Shown here: positions 1 through 8,244 of the stretch, one piece after another
Position numbering within the stretch: position 1 is the stretch's first letter
Layout of the letters: every line of letters starts with the position of its first letter
Source of the DNA: Sphingomonas swuensis
GTDB taxonomy: Bacteria; Pseudomonadota; Alphaproteobacteria; Sphingomonadales; Sphingomonadaceae
Length of the DNA stretch: 64,000 nucleotides
Assembly (NCBI RefSeq): GCF_039538045.1
Contig: NZ_BAABBQ010000001.1
Coordinates: 62,001 to 126,000, forward strand
Reading direction: 5' to 3'
Position numbers and translations under genes: made by a program
The notes under the pieces: generated by a model
The model's database searches: none
Seen by the model: only the letters and a program-made list of their open reading frames with translations
Told to the model about the DNA's origin: nothing

Positions 1-1
1 C

Positions 2-796
2 ACCCACGCCAAGATCACGACGGGGACCGCGGACAACAAGTTCGGAATCCCCGCCGCAGAGGCGCTCGGCGCCTATGGCGAGGCCGCCGGGCTGCCGGGG
101 CTCGCGGTGCGGGGCATCACCGTCCACATCGGCAGCCAGCTTACCAGCCTAGACCCGCTCGAGCAGGCGTTCGAGCGATTGGGCGAGCTGATCGGAGCGC
201 TTCGGCGCCAGGGGCATTCGATTAGCGTCGCCGATCTCGGCGGCGGGCTCGGGGTGCCGCACGGTCCGGGGCAGCCCGAGCCTCCGAGCCCCGCCGCCTA
301 CGGCACAATGGTCCGGAGGGTGACGGCGACCTGGGACACGCGGCTGCTGTTCGAGCCCGGGCGGCTGATCGTCGGCAATGCCGGCGTGCTGCTCACCCGG
401 GTGGTGCGGGTGAAGCCTGGCGCGCGCGACCCGTGGCTGATCGTCGATGCCGGAATGAACGACCTGATGCGCCCGGCGCTCTACGATGCCTATCATCGGA
501 TCGAAGCGGTGCGCCCGACCGGGCACCGCTCGACCGTCAACGTCGTCGGCCCCGTCTGCGAAAGCGGCGACACCTTCACCATGGGCCGAGAGATGGACGA
601 GGTGAGCGAAGGCGACCTGATCGTCTTCCGCACCGCAGGCGCCTATGGGGCGACGCTCGCCAACAGCTACAACAGCCGGCCGCTGACGCCCGAGGTGCTG
701 GTCGACGGCCAGCGGTGGGCCCTGGTCCGCAGGCGTGTCGACGTGGATGCGCTGGCAGCCGTGCAGGATCTCGCCTGGGAAAATCCGGCAGACTGA
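2..796 (+). CDS. lysA: Diaminopimelate decarboxylase, 5' truncated by window edge
   Basis: C-terminal 264 residues of the PLP enzyme that decarboxylates meso-diaminopimelate to L-lysine, the last step of lysine synthesis in the cytoplasm. The N-terminus, including the PLP-binding lysine, lies before base 1. Visible family marks are GITVHIGSQ, the glycine-rich phosphate loop GGGLGVPH, the EPGR motif, the active-site cysteine in GPVCESGDTF, and YNSRP near the end. The frame is open from base 2 to the TGA at 794-796. The next gene on the same strand starts 75 bp downstream, so the two may be co-transcribed. Family assignment is secure. Confidence 0.96.
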   Translation, partial: THAKITTGTADNKFGIPAAEALGAYGEAAGLPGLAVRGITVHIGSQLTSLDPLEQAFERLGELIGALRRQGHSISVADLGGGLGVPHGPGQPEPPSPAAYGTMVRRVTATWDTRLLFEPGRLIVGNAGVLLTRVVRVKPGARDPWLIVDAGMNDLMRPALYDAYHRIEAVRPTGHRSTVNVVGPVCESGDTFTMGREMDEVSEGDLIVFRTAGAYGATLANSYNSRPLTPEVLVDGQRWALVRRRVDVDALAAVQDLAWENPAD

Positions 797-871
797 CGGA
801 CTGAGGCGCGGCATTGTGGTCGCGGCGCTTGCCGCTTAGCGTGGCGCGGAGAAGTCGCTGGAGGTATTGCG

Positions 872-1330
872 ATGGAGCTTGCGGTGGTATTCGCGGCGGC
901 ACTGATCGGGACGCCTTCGAGCTCCGAACCTCTCCAGCCGGTAAGCTCCACGCCGCCGCAGCAGATTGTCCTTCCGATCGTCCAGCCCGGCTGCGAGCGA
1001 AGCACGGACGCGGACGTGGTGACCGTCTGCGGTCGCAAGGATCGCCGCTACCGGATCGACACTTCGACCCTGCAGACGCTCCGGACCATCGAGGATCGCG
1101 ACGATCCGGGCAAACGGCCACGCCCGAACGCGATCACGCAGAGCTGCAGCGGGATCGGACCAATGGCCAATTGCAGTGGCGACATCCCGGTAAGCGCCAT
1201 GGCGCTCCGGGCGATCGGCCTGGCGGTGAAGGCCATCCGCGGAGAGGATCTGCGGCCGGCCCTTCGCCAGGGTCCTACCGACTATGAACTTTACCAGCGC
1301 GCCAAGGCCGCGGAAGAGGAGAAGGAATAA
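872..1330 (+). CDS. Small exported protein of unknown function
   Basis: A 152-residue protein I cannot assign to a named family. The N-terminus ([17 protein letters not shown]) looks like a short signal peptide, followed by a Pro/Ser/Gln-rich linker. Two cysteines sit in [15 protein letters not shown] and the preceding QPGCE, and two more in [13 protein letters not shown], a spacing that would suit periplasmic disulfides. The C-terminus is charged and probably helical (AKAAEEEKE). A GGAGG Shine-Dalgarno at 859-863 supports the ATG at 872. It follows lysA on the same strand and ends against a stem-loop. Exported location is inferred; function unknown. Confidence 0.75.
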   Translation: MELAVVFAAALIGTPSSSEPLQPVSSTPPQQIVLPIVQPGCERSTDADVVTVCGRKDRRYRIDTSTLQTLRTIEDRDDPGKRPRPNAITQSCSGIGPMANCSGDIPVSAMALRAIGLAVKAIRGEDLRPALRQGPTDYELYQRAKAAEEEKE

Positions 1331-1358
1331 GCCCGGCAGGCGCGATGGCCCGCCGGGC
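1331..1358. terminator. Stem-loop between convergent genes
   Basis: Inverted repeat GCCCGGC / GCCGGGC, extended inward by an A-C mismatch and a GGC/GCC pair, with a 6-nt loop. It starts directly after the stop of the small exported protein and lies 8 nt beyond the etfA stop on the other strand. There is no U-run on either side, so it may be a Rho-assisted or 3'-end-protecting hairpin serving both genes rather than a classic intrinsic terminator. Confidence 0.5.
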
Positions 1359-1366
1359 ATGCAGCC

Positions 1367-2299
1367 TCAGAGCTTCTCGGTCAGTTCCGGGACCAGCTTG
1401 AACAGGTCGCCGACCAGGCCGACGTCGGCGATCTGGAAGATCGGCGCTTCCTCGTCCTTGTTGATGGCGACGATGACCTTGGAGTCCTTCATGCCCGCGA
1501 GGTGCTGGATCGCGCCCGAGATGCCGACCGCGACGTAGAGCTCGGGGGCGACAATCTTGCCGGTCTGTCCGACCTGATAGTCGTTGGGGGCATAGCCCGC
1601 ATCGACCGCGGCGCGGCTGGCACCGACCGCGGCGCCGAGCTTGTCGGCAAGCGGATCAATCAGCGCGTGGAACTGGTCCGACGAGCCCAATGCACGGCCA
1701 CCCGAGACGATGATCTTGGCGCTGGTCAGCTCGGGCCGCTCGCTCTCCGAGGCTTCCATCGAGACGAAGCTCGACACGGCGTTCGAGATGCCCGCATCGA
1801 CATTCTCGATCTCGGCGTTACCCGAGCCGCGCTCGGCCTTGGTGAAGGCGGTGCCGCGGACGGTGATGACCTTCTTGGCATCCTTCGCGCGGACGGTGGC
1901 GATGGCGTTGCCGGCGTAGATCGGGCGCTGGAAGGTGTCGGGGCCCTCGACCGCGATGATGTCGCTGATCTGGGCGACGTCGAGCAGCGCCGCGACGCGC
2001 GGAGCAATGTTGCGGCCGGTCGTGGTGGAGCTGGCGAGGAGGACGTCGTGCATCTCCATAAGCCGAGCGACGAGCGGGGCGACGCTTTCGGCAAGCTCAT
2101 GGTCAAGGCCGGCGTCGGCGGCGACATGGACCTTGCCAATGCCGGCGATGGTCTTCGCATCCTCGGCCGCGGTGGCGGCATCGGAGCCGATCAGCAGCAG
2201 ATGCGCTTCGCCGCCCAGCTTGGCGGCGGCGCCGAGGGTGGCGAGCGTGCTATCCTTGACCTTGCCGTTGGCGTGCTCGCCGAGAACCAGGATCTTCAT
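1367..2299 (-). CDS. etfA: Electron transfer flavoprotein subunit alpha (FixB family)
   Basis: 310-residue FAD-binding subunit of the ETF heterodimer, which carries electrons from acyl-CoA and other dehydrogenases to ETF-ubiquinone oxidoreductase. The C-terminal FAD domain is clear: [32 protein letters not shown], the [12 protein letters not shown] segment and the [18 protein letters not shown] region, all standard for the family; length is typical. The frame stays open upstream through etfB, but homology begins at [11 protein letters not shown]. That ATG (2299-2297) overlaps the etfB stop as ATGA, so translation is coupled to etfB and a 1:1 ratio is expected. Confidence 0.97.
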   Translation of the reverse strand: MKILVLGEHANGKVKDSTLATLGAAAKLGGEAHLLLIGSDAATAAEDAKTIAGIGKVHVAADAGLDHELAESVAPLVARLMEMHDVLLASSTTTGRNIAPRVAALLDVAQISDIIAVEGPDTFQRPIYAGNAIATVRAKDAKKVITVRGTAFTKAERGSGNAEIENVDAGISNAVSSFVSMEASESERPELTSAKIIVSGGRALGSSDQFHALIDPLADKLGAAVGASRAAVDAGYAPNDYQVGQTGKIVAPELYVAVGISGAIQHLAGMKDSKVIVAINKDEEAPIFQIADVGLVGDLFKLVPELTEKL

Positions 2300-3045
2300 G
2301 CGACAACTCCGAGAGACTTGAGCTTGGACACCAGTTCGTCGACCGAGCCGACCTTGGCACCGCCGACGCGCTTGGCCGGCTCGGCGACCTTGAGCGTCTC
2401 CAGCCGCGGCGCGATATCGACGCCATAGTCGGCCGGGGTCTTGGCCGCGAGCGGCTTCGACTTGGCCTTCATGATGTTGGGCAGCGAGGGATAGCGGGGA
2501 TCGTTGAGGCGAAGGTCGGTGGTGACGATCGCCGGCAGCTTGATCGCGACCGTCTCGAGCCCGCCGTCGACTTCGCGGGTGACGTTGGCGGTGTCGCCGC
2601 TGATCTCGACCTTCGAGGCGAAGGTGCCCTGGCCGTAGCCGGTCAGCGCGCCGAGCATCTGCCCGACCTGGCTCGAATCGTCGTCGATCGCCTGCTTGCC
2701 GAGGAGCACGACCTGCGGCTGCTCTTCCTCGACGATCTTGGCGAGGATCTTGGCGACGCCGAGCGGCTCGACCTCGTCGTCGGTCTGGACGAGGATGCCG
2801 CGGTCGGCACCCATCGCGAGCGCGGTGCGGATCGTCTCCTGCGCCTTCTGCGGGCCGACCGACACGACCACGATCTCGGTCGCACCGGCCTTTTCCTTGA
2901 GGCGGATAGCTTCCTCGACGGCGATCTCGTCGAAGGGATTCATGCTCATCTTGACGTTGGCGAGATCGACGCCGGTGCCGTCCATCTTCACCCGCGGCTT
3001 CACGTTGTAGTCGATGACGCGCTTGACTGCGACGAGTACCTTCAT
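2296..3045 (-). CDS. etfB: Electron transfer flavoprotein subunit beta (FixA family)
   Basis: 249-residue AMP-binding subunit of ETF. The start [19 protein letters not shown], the [17 protein letters not shown] segment and the ADRGILV and [15 protein letters not shown] motifs are family signatures; the [13 protein letters not shown] loop contacts AMP in known structures. The ATG at 3045 has the strong Shine-Dalgarno GAGGGA. It is the first gene of the etfBA pair and overlaps etfA by 4 nt. Upstream is a palindromic repeat and then sucC on the same strand, so a longer sucC-etfB-etfA transcript is possible. Confidence 0.97.
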   Translation of the reverse strand: MKVLVAVKRVIDYNVKPRVKMDGTGVDLANVKMSMNPFDEIAVEEAIRLKEKAGATEIVVVSVGPQKAQETIRTALAMGADRGILVQTDDEVEPLGVAKILAKIVEEEQPQVVLLGKQAIDDDSSQVGQMLGALTGYGQGTFASKVEISGDTANVTREVDGGLETVAIKLPAIVTTDLRLNDPRYPSLPNIMKAKSKPLAAKTPADYGVDIAPRLETLKVAEPAKRVGGAKVGSVDELVSKLKSLGVVA

Positions 3046-3061
3046 TTCCGTCCCTCTTCTT

Positions 3062-3151
3062 CGTCATGCCGGGCTTGACCCTGCATCCGCCTGACCTTTC
3101 CTCTAACGATCTCGGAAGAAAGGCGGACCCCGGCTCAAGGCCGGGGTGACG
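3062..3151. repeat. REP/BIME-like paired palindromic repeat
   Basis: Two 30-nt arms (3062-3091 and 3122-3151) match as an inverted repeat at 23 of 30 positions, separated by 30 nt. Each arm also folds on its own: ATGCCGGG-CTTGA-CCCTGCAT on the left and ACCCCGG-CTCAAGG-CCGGGGT on the right, the latter a perfect 7-bp stem. This is the architecture of dispersed intergenic palindromes in GC-rich alphaproteobacteria. It lies between sucC and etfB and could stabilise or terminate the sucC transcript. Confidence 0.6.
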
Positions 3152-3161
3152 GTTGGATTGT

Positions 3162-4361
3162 TCAGGCCGCCTTCTTCACTTCCGCGACGATCTTGGCAGC
3201 GGCATCGCCGAGGTCGTTGGCGGCGACGATCGGCAGGCCCGAGTTGGCGAGGATGTCCTTGCCCTGCTGGACGTTGGTGCCCTCGAGGCGGACCACCAGC
3301 GGGACCTTGAGGTCGACCTCGCGCGCGGCGGCGACGATGCCGTCGGCGATGATGTCGCACTTCATGATGCCACCGAATATGTTGACCAGGATTCCCTTCA
3401 CCGCCGGATCGGCGAGGATGATCTTGAACGCCGCGGTGACCTTCTCCTTGTTGGCGCCGCCGCCGACGTCGAGGAAGTTGGCCGGGAAGGCGCCGTTCAG
3501 CTTGATAATGTCCATCGTCGCCATGGCGAGGCCAGCCCCGTTGACCATGCAGCCGATGTCGCCGTCGAGCTTGATGTAGGCGAGGTCGTACTTGGACGCC
3601 TCGACTTCCATCGGATCCTCTTCGGTCAGGTCACGCAGCTCGGCGATGTCCTTGTGGCGGAACATGGCGTTGCCGTCGAAGCCGACCTTGGCATCGAGCA
3701 CCATCAGCTGGCCGCCGTCGGTGACCGCGAGCGGGTTGATCTCGATCTGCTCGGCGTCGCTGCCGAGGAAGGCGGCGTAGAGGCCGGCGAGAACCTTCGA
3801 CGCCTGCTTGGCGAGGTCGCCGGTCAGGCCGAGCGCGGCGGCCACGGCACGGCCATGGTGCGGCATCAGGCCGGTCGCGGGATCGATGGTGATGGTGTGA
3901 ATCTTCTCGGGCGTGTCATGCGCCACGGTCTCGATGTCCATCCCGCCCTCGGTCGAGGCGACCACCGCGATCCGGCCGGTCTCGCGGTCGACGAGCAGCG
4001 CGAGGTAGAACTCCTTGGCGATGTCGACGCCGTCGGTGATGTAGAGGCGCTGGACCTGCTTGCCATGCTCGCCCGTCTGGATGGTCACCAGCGTCTTGCC
4101 GAGCATCTCCTCGGCGTGGGCGCGGACTTCCTCGACCGACTTGGCGAGGCGGACGCCGCCCTTGGCGTCGGGGCCGAGCTCGGTGAACTTGCCCTTGCCG
4201 CGACCACCGGCGTGGATCTGCGCCTTGACCACCCACAGCGGCCCCGGGAGCTTGCCCGCTGCCGCAACGGCCTCCTCGACGGTCATGGCGGCAAAGCCGG
4301 CGGGAACGGGCACGCCGTACTTCGCGAGCAGTTCCTTGGCCTGATATTCGTGGATGTTCAT
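3162..4361 (-). CDS. sucC: Succinate--CoA ligase (ADP-forming) subunit beta
   Basis: 399-residue ATP-grasp subunit of the TCA-cycle enzyme that converts succinyl-CoA to succinate with ATP formation. The N-terminus [20 protein letters not shown] is diagnostic; later come the ATP-grasp segment [23 protein letters not shown] and the [13 protein letters not shown] region. Full family length. The frame extends about 18 codons further upstream, but homology starts at the ATG at 4361, which also leaves room for the divergent dinB promoter. The partner gene sucD is not downstream as in many bacteria; a palindromic repeat and etfBA follow instead. Confidence 0.97.
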   Translation of the reverse strand: MNIHEYQAKELLAKYGVPVPAGFAAMTVEEAVAAAGKLPGPLWVVKAQIHAGGRGKGKFTELGPDAKGGVRLAKSVEEVRAHAEEMLGKTLVTIQTGEHGKQVQRLYITDGVDIAKEFYLALLVDRETGRIAVVASTEGGMDIETVAHDTPEKIHTITIDPATGLMPHHGRAVAAALGLTGDLAKQASKVLAGLYAAFLGSDAEQIEINPLAVTDGGQLMVLDAKVGFDGNAMFRHKDIAELRDLTEEDPMEVEASKYDLAYIKLDGDIGCMVNGAGLAMATMDIIKLNGAFPANFLDVGGGANKEKVTAAFKIILADPAVKGILVNIFGGIMKCDIIADGIVAAAREVDLKVPLVVRLEGTNVQQGKDILANSGLPIVAANDLGDAAAKIVAEVKKAA

Positions 4362-4399
4362 GGTCGGTCCCGGGAAATGGAGTTTGCGGGCCCTAAAGC

Positions 4400-5512
4400 A
4401 TGACTCTTCCTCCAAGCCAAGCTAGGGAACGGGAGGTGAACGCGCCGCCGACCCGGAAGATCATCCATGTCGACATGGATGCATTCTATGCGAGCGTCGA
4501 GCAGCGCGACGATCCTTCGCTCAAGGGTCGGCCGGTCGCGGTCGGCGGCGGTCATCGCGGGGTGGTGGCGGCGGCAAGCTACGAGGCGCGGGTGTTCGGA
4601 GTGCGCTCCGCCATGCCGAGCGTGACTGCAAAGCGGCGCTGCCCCGATCTCGTCTTCGTCAAGCCGCGGTTCGACGCCTACAAGGCGGTGAGCCATCAGA
4701 TCCGCGCGATCTTCGCCGACTACACCGAGCTCATCGAGCCGCTGAGCCTCGACGAGGCCTATCTCGATGTCAGCGAGGACCGCCACGGCCTGGGCTCGGC
4801 CCGCGCCATCGCCGAGGCGATCCGGGCGCGCATCCGGGCGGACACTGGGCTGACCGCCTCGGCCGGGGTGTCCTACTGCAAGTTCGTGGCCAAGCTGGCG
4901 AGCGACCAGAACAAGCCCGACGGGCTGTGCGTCATCCGTCCGGAGCAGGCGCAGCGCTACATCGCCTCCCTCCCCGTCGGGCGCTTCCATGGTATCGGGC
5001 CGAGAACCGCCGAGCGGCTCCAGGCGATGGGGATCGAGACCGGTGCCGATCTCCAGCAGCTCAGCCTCGACGAGCTCAGGGGCCGGTTCGGCAACTCGGG
5101 CGACTGGTACTATCGCATCTGCCGGGGGATCGACGAGAGGCCGGTGCGGAGCAGCCGCCGGGCCAAGTCGGTCAGCGCCGAGCGGACCTTCGACACCGAC
5201 TATCGGTCACCCGACGACCTCCGCCGCGAGCTCGACCGGGTGGCGGGCCTCGCCTGGGAGCGGATCGCGCGCTCGGGCGTCACCGGGCGTACCGTCACAC
5301 TGAAGGTCAAATACTCCGATTTCGAATTAATCAGCCGCGCCAAGAGCTTCGCCGACCCTATCACCGACCTCGCCGGGCTGTCGGCTGCCGGACATTATCT
5401 GCTCGAGCAGCTGCATCCCGTGCCCAAGGGCATCCGCCTGCTGGGGCTCGGGTTGTCAAACTTAACCGAGGTTAATGGAAGCGTTCCACTCCAGCTTGGA
5501 CTGGAAATCTGA
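4400..5512 (+). CDS. dinB: DNA polymerase IV (Y-family)
   Basis: Translesion DNA polymerase of about 370 residues. Catalytic carboxylates are in [17 protein letters not shown] and [12 protein letters not shown]; the steric and fingers motifs [17 protein letters not shown] and the helix-hairpin-helix region [17 protein letters not shown] are intact. The C-terminus VPLQLGLEI resembles the DinB beta-clamp-binding tail. Two starts are possible: ATG at 4400, or GTG at 4436 preceded by AGGGA with a 7-nt spacer; the second puts the start nearer the usual family N-terminus. Divergent from sucC, only 38 bp apart. No LexA-type operator was recognised. Confidence 0.95.
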   Translation: MTLPPSQAREREVNAPPTRKIIHVDMDAFYASVEQRDDPSLKGRPVAVGGGHRGVVAAASYEARVFGVRSAMPSVTAKRRCPDLVFVKPRFDAYKAVSHQIRAIFADYTELIEPLSLDEAYLDVSEDRHGLGSARAIAEAIRARIRADTGLTASAGVSYCKFVAKLASDQNKPDGLCVIRPEQAQRYIASLPVGRFHGIGPRTAERLQAMGIETGADLQQLSLDELRGRFGNSGDWYYRICRGIDERPVRSSRRAKSVSAERTFDTDYRSPDDLRRELDRVAGLAWERIARSGVTGRTVTLKVKYSDFELISRAKSFADPITDLAGLSAAGHYLLEQLHPVPKGIRLLGLGLSNLTEVNGSVPLQLGLEI

Positions 5513-5673
5513 TTGGGTTTGTGTTAAATACTGAAGTCGGAAGGTCGTATCGCAAGAGCATGCGCGCGGCCAGTCATGCAACCATTGTCCGCAAGAGGAG
5601 ACACAGGGCCGCGGGGCGACTTGGGGGGCGCCGCAGTCAATGTCTCATATCTGCGTATCTGGAAAGGTGAAGA

Positions 5674-6225
5674 ATGGCAGCGAAAGCGCTTAGCTTCGAT
5701 GTTGGCGATTATGTCGTGTACCCCAAGCATGGTGTCGGGCGTGTCGTGGAACTGCAGAGCACCGAGATCGCGGGCACTCGCCTCGACCTGTACGTGCTCC
5801 GGTTCGAGAAGGAGAAGATGACCCTTCGCGTTCCGGTGCTGAAGGCGGACTCGGTCGGCATGCGCAAGCTGTCGAGCGACAAGACGATGACCGCTGCGCT
5901 CGAGATCCTCAAGGGCAAGCCCAAGGTTAAGCGCACCATGTGGTCGCGCCGCGCCCAGGAATATGAAGCCAAGATCAACTCGGGCGACCTGTCGTCGATC
6001 GCCGAGGTGACCCGCGACCTGTTCCGTCCGGACGATGCGCCCGAGCAGAGCTATTCGGAGCGGCAGATCTTCGAGGCCGCCGCCTCGCGCCTGGCGCGCG
6101 AACTCGGCGCGATGGAGCAGACCGACGAGAAGTCGGCCCTGGCGAAGATCCACGAGATCCTCAACAAGGCCGTGCTGGTCCACGCCAAGAGCAAGGAAGA
6201 CAAGGAAGAGGTGGAGGAAGCCTGA
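5674..6225 (+). CDS. carD: CarD/CdnL-type RNA polymerase-interacting regulator
   Basis: 183-residue CarD-family protein. The N-terminal RNAP-interacting, Tudor-like domain is plain (FDVGDYVVYPKHGVGRVVEL, then LRFEKEKMTLRVPV), followed by a helical domain with WSRRAQEYEAKINSGDL and a conserved E-rich tail. Family members bind the RNAP beta subunit and the upstream fork of the promoter bubble to stabilise open complexes, often at rRNA promoters. The ATG follows an AAAGGTGAAG Shine-Dalgarno. The 161-bp upstream region probably carries its own promoter; a strong intrinsic terminator follows, so it looks monocistronic. Confidence 0.93.
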   Translation: MAAKALSFDVGDYVVYPKHGVGRVVELQSTEIAGTRLDLYVLRFEKEKMTLRVPVLKADSVGMRKLSSDKTMTAALEILKGKPKVKRTMWSRRAQEYEAKINSGDLSSIAEVTRDLFRPDDAPEQSYSERQIFEAAASRLARELGAMEQTDEKSALAKIHEILNKAVLVHAKSKEDKEEVEEA

Positions 6226-6252
6226 GGCTTCTCCATCGATCCAGGATCAAGG

Positions 6253-6282
6253 AGGCGCCGCCCGCGAGGGTGGCGCCTTTTT
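6253..6282 (+). terminator. Intrinsic terminator of carD
   Basis: An 11-bp stem, AGGCGCCGCCC paired with GGGTGGCGCCT (one G-U), with a GCGA tetraloop, followed by a run of five T. It lies 27 nt after the carD stop. This is the clearest Rho-independent terminator in the window. Confidence 0.92.
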
Positions 6283-6303
6283 GTTTGCGCGCTCCCTCGC
6301 CGT

Positions 6304-6327
6304 GCTGTATTACGCATGCAATACAGC
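6304..6327. promoter_or_regulatory. 24-bp perfect-arm palindrome, candidate operator
   Basis: Arms GCTGTATT (6304-6311) and AATACAGC (6320-6327) are perfect inverted repeats around ACGCATGC, whose last six bases are themselves a palindrome (GCATGC). It ends 16 nt before the ATG of the DUF2807 lipoprotein, just ahead of its AAAGGGGA Shine-Dalgarno. Size and symmetry fit a dimeric repressor site, for instance of the GntR or PadR type, but no such regulator is adjacent, so the protein is unknown. Confidence 0.6.
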
Positions 6328-6343
6328 TTGAAAGGGGACTTCC

Positions 6344-7066
6344 ATGCGTCACTTGCTTCTCGCTTCGGCCACGACCGTGCTTCTCGCCACCGCCGCCTGC
6401 TCGGCCGGGGCGAAGGAGAATGACGGCCCGACCGTCTCACGCAGCTTCCAGGTCGGGGCGTTCGACGGGCTCGAGGTCGCAGGTCCGTTCGATGTCACCG
6501 TGTCGACCGGCAAGGCGGCCTCGATCCGGGCGGAAGGCCCGCAGAAGCTGATCGAGGGCATGGAAGCGGTGGTCGAGCGCGGCAAGCTCGTGATCCGCCC
6601 GCAGAAGAAAGGCTGGTTCGGCGGGATGCAGTGGAGCGGCGGCACGGCCAAGGTGAGCATCACCGTTCCCGCGCTGACCAATGCGGCGGTCGCCGGCTCG
6701 GGCAACATCGCCATCGACCGGATCACCGCCGACCGCTTCGAAGGCGAGGTGGCGGGCTCGGGCGACCTGACGCTCGGCGCGCTTTCCACCAAGGAACTGA
6801 AGCTCGCGATCGCCGGCTCGGGCGAGGTCCACGCGGCGGGTCAGACCGACCGCGCCGAATATTCGATCGCCGGCTCGGGCGACCTCGATGCCAGCGGGCT
6901 GACAGCGGCGCGGGCCGAGGCCAACATCGCGGGCAGCGGCAACATCAAGGCCCGGGTTACCGGTGAAGCCAAGGCGAACATCGCCGGATCGGGCGACATC
7001 GAGATCAGCGGCGGCGCCAAGTGCCAGTCGAGCAAGCAGGGCAGCGGCGACATCCGCTGCTCTTGA
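6344..7066 (+). CDS. DUF2807 lipoprotein with AGSGD repeats
   Basis: 240-residue predicted lipoprotein: the signal peptide ends in a lipobox (LATAAC, Cys19). The body is a DUF2807 (auto-transporter adhesin head, GIN) domain beginning FQVGAFDGLEVAGPFDVTV. The motif (V/I)AGSG(N/D/E) recurs six times at about 15-20-residue intervals, with a seventh copy as QGSGD at the end, the pattern of a right-handed beta-helix. Two terminal cysteines (GGAKCQ, IRCS) could form a disulfide. Function is unknown; envelope location is inferred. It sits directly behind a 24-bp palindrome, and a second DUF2807 gene follows 34 bp downstream. Confidence 0.88.
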   Translation: MRHLLLASATTVLLATAACSAGAKENDGPTVSRSFQVGAFDGLEVAGPFDVTVSTGKAASIRAEGPQKLIEGMEAVVERGKLVIRPQKKGWFGGMQWSGGTAKVSITVPALTNAAVAGSGNIAIDRITADRFEGEVAGSGDLTLGALSTKELKLAIAGSGEVHAAGQTDRAEYSIAGSGDLDASGLTAARAEANIAGSGNIKARVTGEAKANIAGSGDIEISGGAKCQSSKQGSGDIRCS

Positions 7067-7100
7067 GCAACTCTTAACCATGCGGGGGCAAGGTGACGAA

Positions 7101-7799
7101 ATGACCCGTCACCTTGCCCTCTTCCTGCTCGCGGCAACGACGCCGCTCAGCGCTGCCGGCCTTCCGCGCAGCTTCACCGTCACCAGCTTCGACCGGATAA
7201 GGATCGAGGGACCCTATGCGGTGACGCTGGTAGTGGGGCGCTCGTCCTTCGGCCGTGCGACGGGTCGATCGGTCGACCTCGACGCGATCGACCTTCGGGT
7301 CGAGGGGAGGACCCTGATCCTGCGCCAGCGCGCCAACCAGGGTGCGCGCGAGAGCGGCGAGCCGGTGCGGATCGCGCTCGGCACTCCGGATCTCCGTTCG
7401 GCGAGCCTGTCGGGCTCGGGCAGTCTGGCGATCGACCGCCTTCGCGGCCTCGACGTGGAGCTGCGCCTGTCGGGACCCGGATCGCTGAGCGTCGCCGATC
7501 TTGATGCCGACCGGGTCGCGGCGTCGGTCAATGGCAGCGGCGCGCTCCGGCTGGCCGGACGGGCCAAGATCGCGACGCTGGCCGCGCGGGGATCGGCAAG
7601 CCTCGATGCCGAGCGCCTGCTCAGCGACGAGGCGACCATCGCCGCGGAGGGCTCGAGCGAGGCCAGCGTCTTCGCCCGCAGCCGAGCAACCGTGACCGCC
7701 TCGGGGCCCGTCCAAGTTCGCCTGGCGGGCAACCCGGCCTGCGTTCTCAAGTCGAGCGGATCGGCAAGCGTCACCGGCTGCCGGGCCGCGCGCCGCTAG
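7101..7799 (+). CDS. Second DUF2807 exported protein
   Basis: 232-residue paralogue of the preceding gene with a conventional signal peptide (MTRHLALFLLAATTPLSAAG) and no lipobox. The DUF2807 start FTVTSFDRIRIEGPYAVTLVVG aligns with its neighbour. The beta-helix repeats are degenerate here: LSGSGSLAI, LSGPGSLSV, VNGSGALRL, then weaker copies. The ATG at 7101 is chosen because AGGTGA lies just upstream; an ATG at 7080 is in frame but lacks a good Shine-Dalgarno. Probably co-transcribed with the lipoprotein. Its TAG stop interlocks with the stop of the convergent DUF1489 gene at CTAG 7796-7799. Confidence 0.85.
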   Translation: MTRHLALFLLAATTPLSAAGLPRSFTVTSFDRIRIEGPYAVTLVVGRSSFGRATGRSVDLDAIDLRVEGRTLILRQRANQGARESGEPVRIALGTPDLRSASLSGSGSLAIDRLRGLDVELRLSGPGSLSVADLDADRVAASVNGSGALRLAGRAKIATLAARGSASLDAERLLSDEATIAAEGSSEASVFARSRATVTASGPVQVRLAGNPACVLKSSGSASVTGCRAARR

Positions 7800-8197
7800 A
7801 CCAAAGCGAGCGCCGACAGCTTGACGAACAGCAAGGGCGGGAGCGTGCCCAGACCGCTCTCGTCATGGTCACCCGGCAGCGGCGCGCCGTCGGGCTCGAG
7901 GTAGCGCCAGCCCTGATGGCCGCGCTTGGGCTGCGGCGGCACGAGATCGAGCCGGTCCTTGCAGACGATATCGAGCCGACCGTCCGGGCGATCCTCGAAG
8001 CGGAGGATGGTCTGGCAGGCGACGAGCCGGTGACGGACGATCCAGTAGAGCGAGCCGCCGACAAGCTCGGGCATGCGCTTGGGCCGCATCCGGGTCACCA
8101 CCCGTACCTCGCCGTTCGCGGCGCGCGAAACCGTGCGTTTCTCGAGGCTCTCGATGGTCCGGCAACCGACGGCGACTTTGGTGAGGTGAAGCGGCAC
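7796..8197 (-). CDS. DUF1489 family protein
   Basis: About 133 residues. The sequence LHLTKVAVGCRTIESL, RVVTRMRPKRMPELVGGSLYWIVRHRLVA and the C-terminal GHQGWRYLEPDGAPLP are typical of DUF1489, a cytoplasmic family restricted mostly to alphaproteobacteria and without a known function. I take the GTG at 8197 (V/MPLHLTK), matching the usual family start; a TTG at 8233 would add 12 residues. It lies 47 nt after mgtE on the same strand and may be read with it. The stop interlocks with that of the convergent DUF2807 gene. Confidence 0.88.
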   Translation of the reverse strand: MPLHLTKVAVGCRTIESLEKRTVSRAANGEVRVVTRMRPKRMPELVGGSLYWIVRHRLVACQTILRFEDRPDGRLDIVCKDRLDLVPPQPKRGHQGWRYLEPDGAPLPGDHDESGLGTLPPLLFVKLSALALV

Positions 8198-8244
8198 GAA
8201 AGGCAGATAGGGTGGAAAGTCGCGTCTTTCCAATGCTGTCTTGT

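Noticed and set aside
5513-5673. Possible small RNA or riboswitch between dinB and carD
   Set aside because: The 161-bp gap has no stable, conserved-looking fold or terminator before carD; it is more simply the carD promoter and leader.
6690-7060. Regularly spaced similar words (GCCGGCTCGGGC) that could suggest a CRISPR or tandem array
   Set aside because: They encode the AGSGD rungs of the DUF2807 beta-helix in one frame; spacers are not unique non-coding sequences and the repeats vary at synonymous sites.
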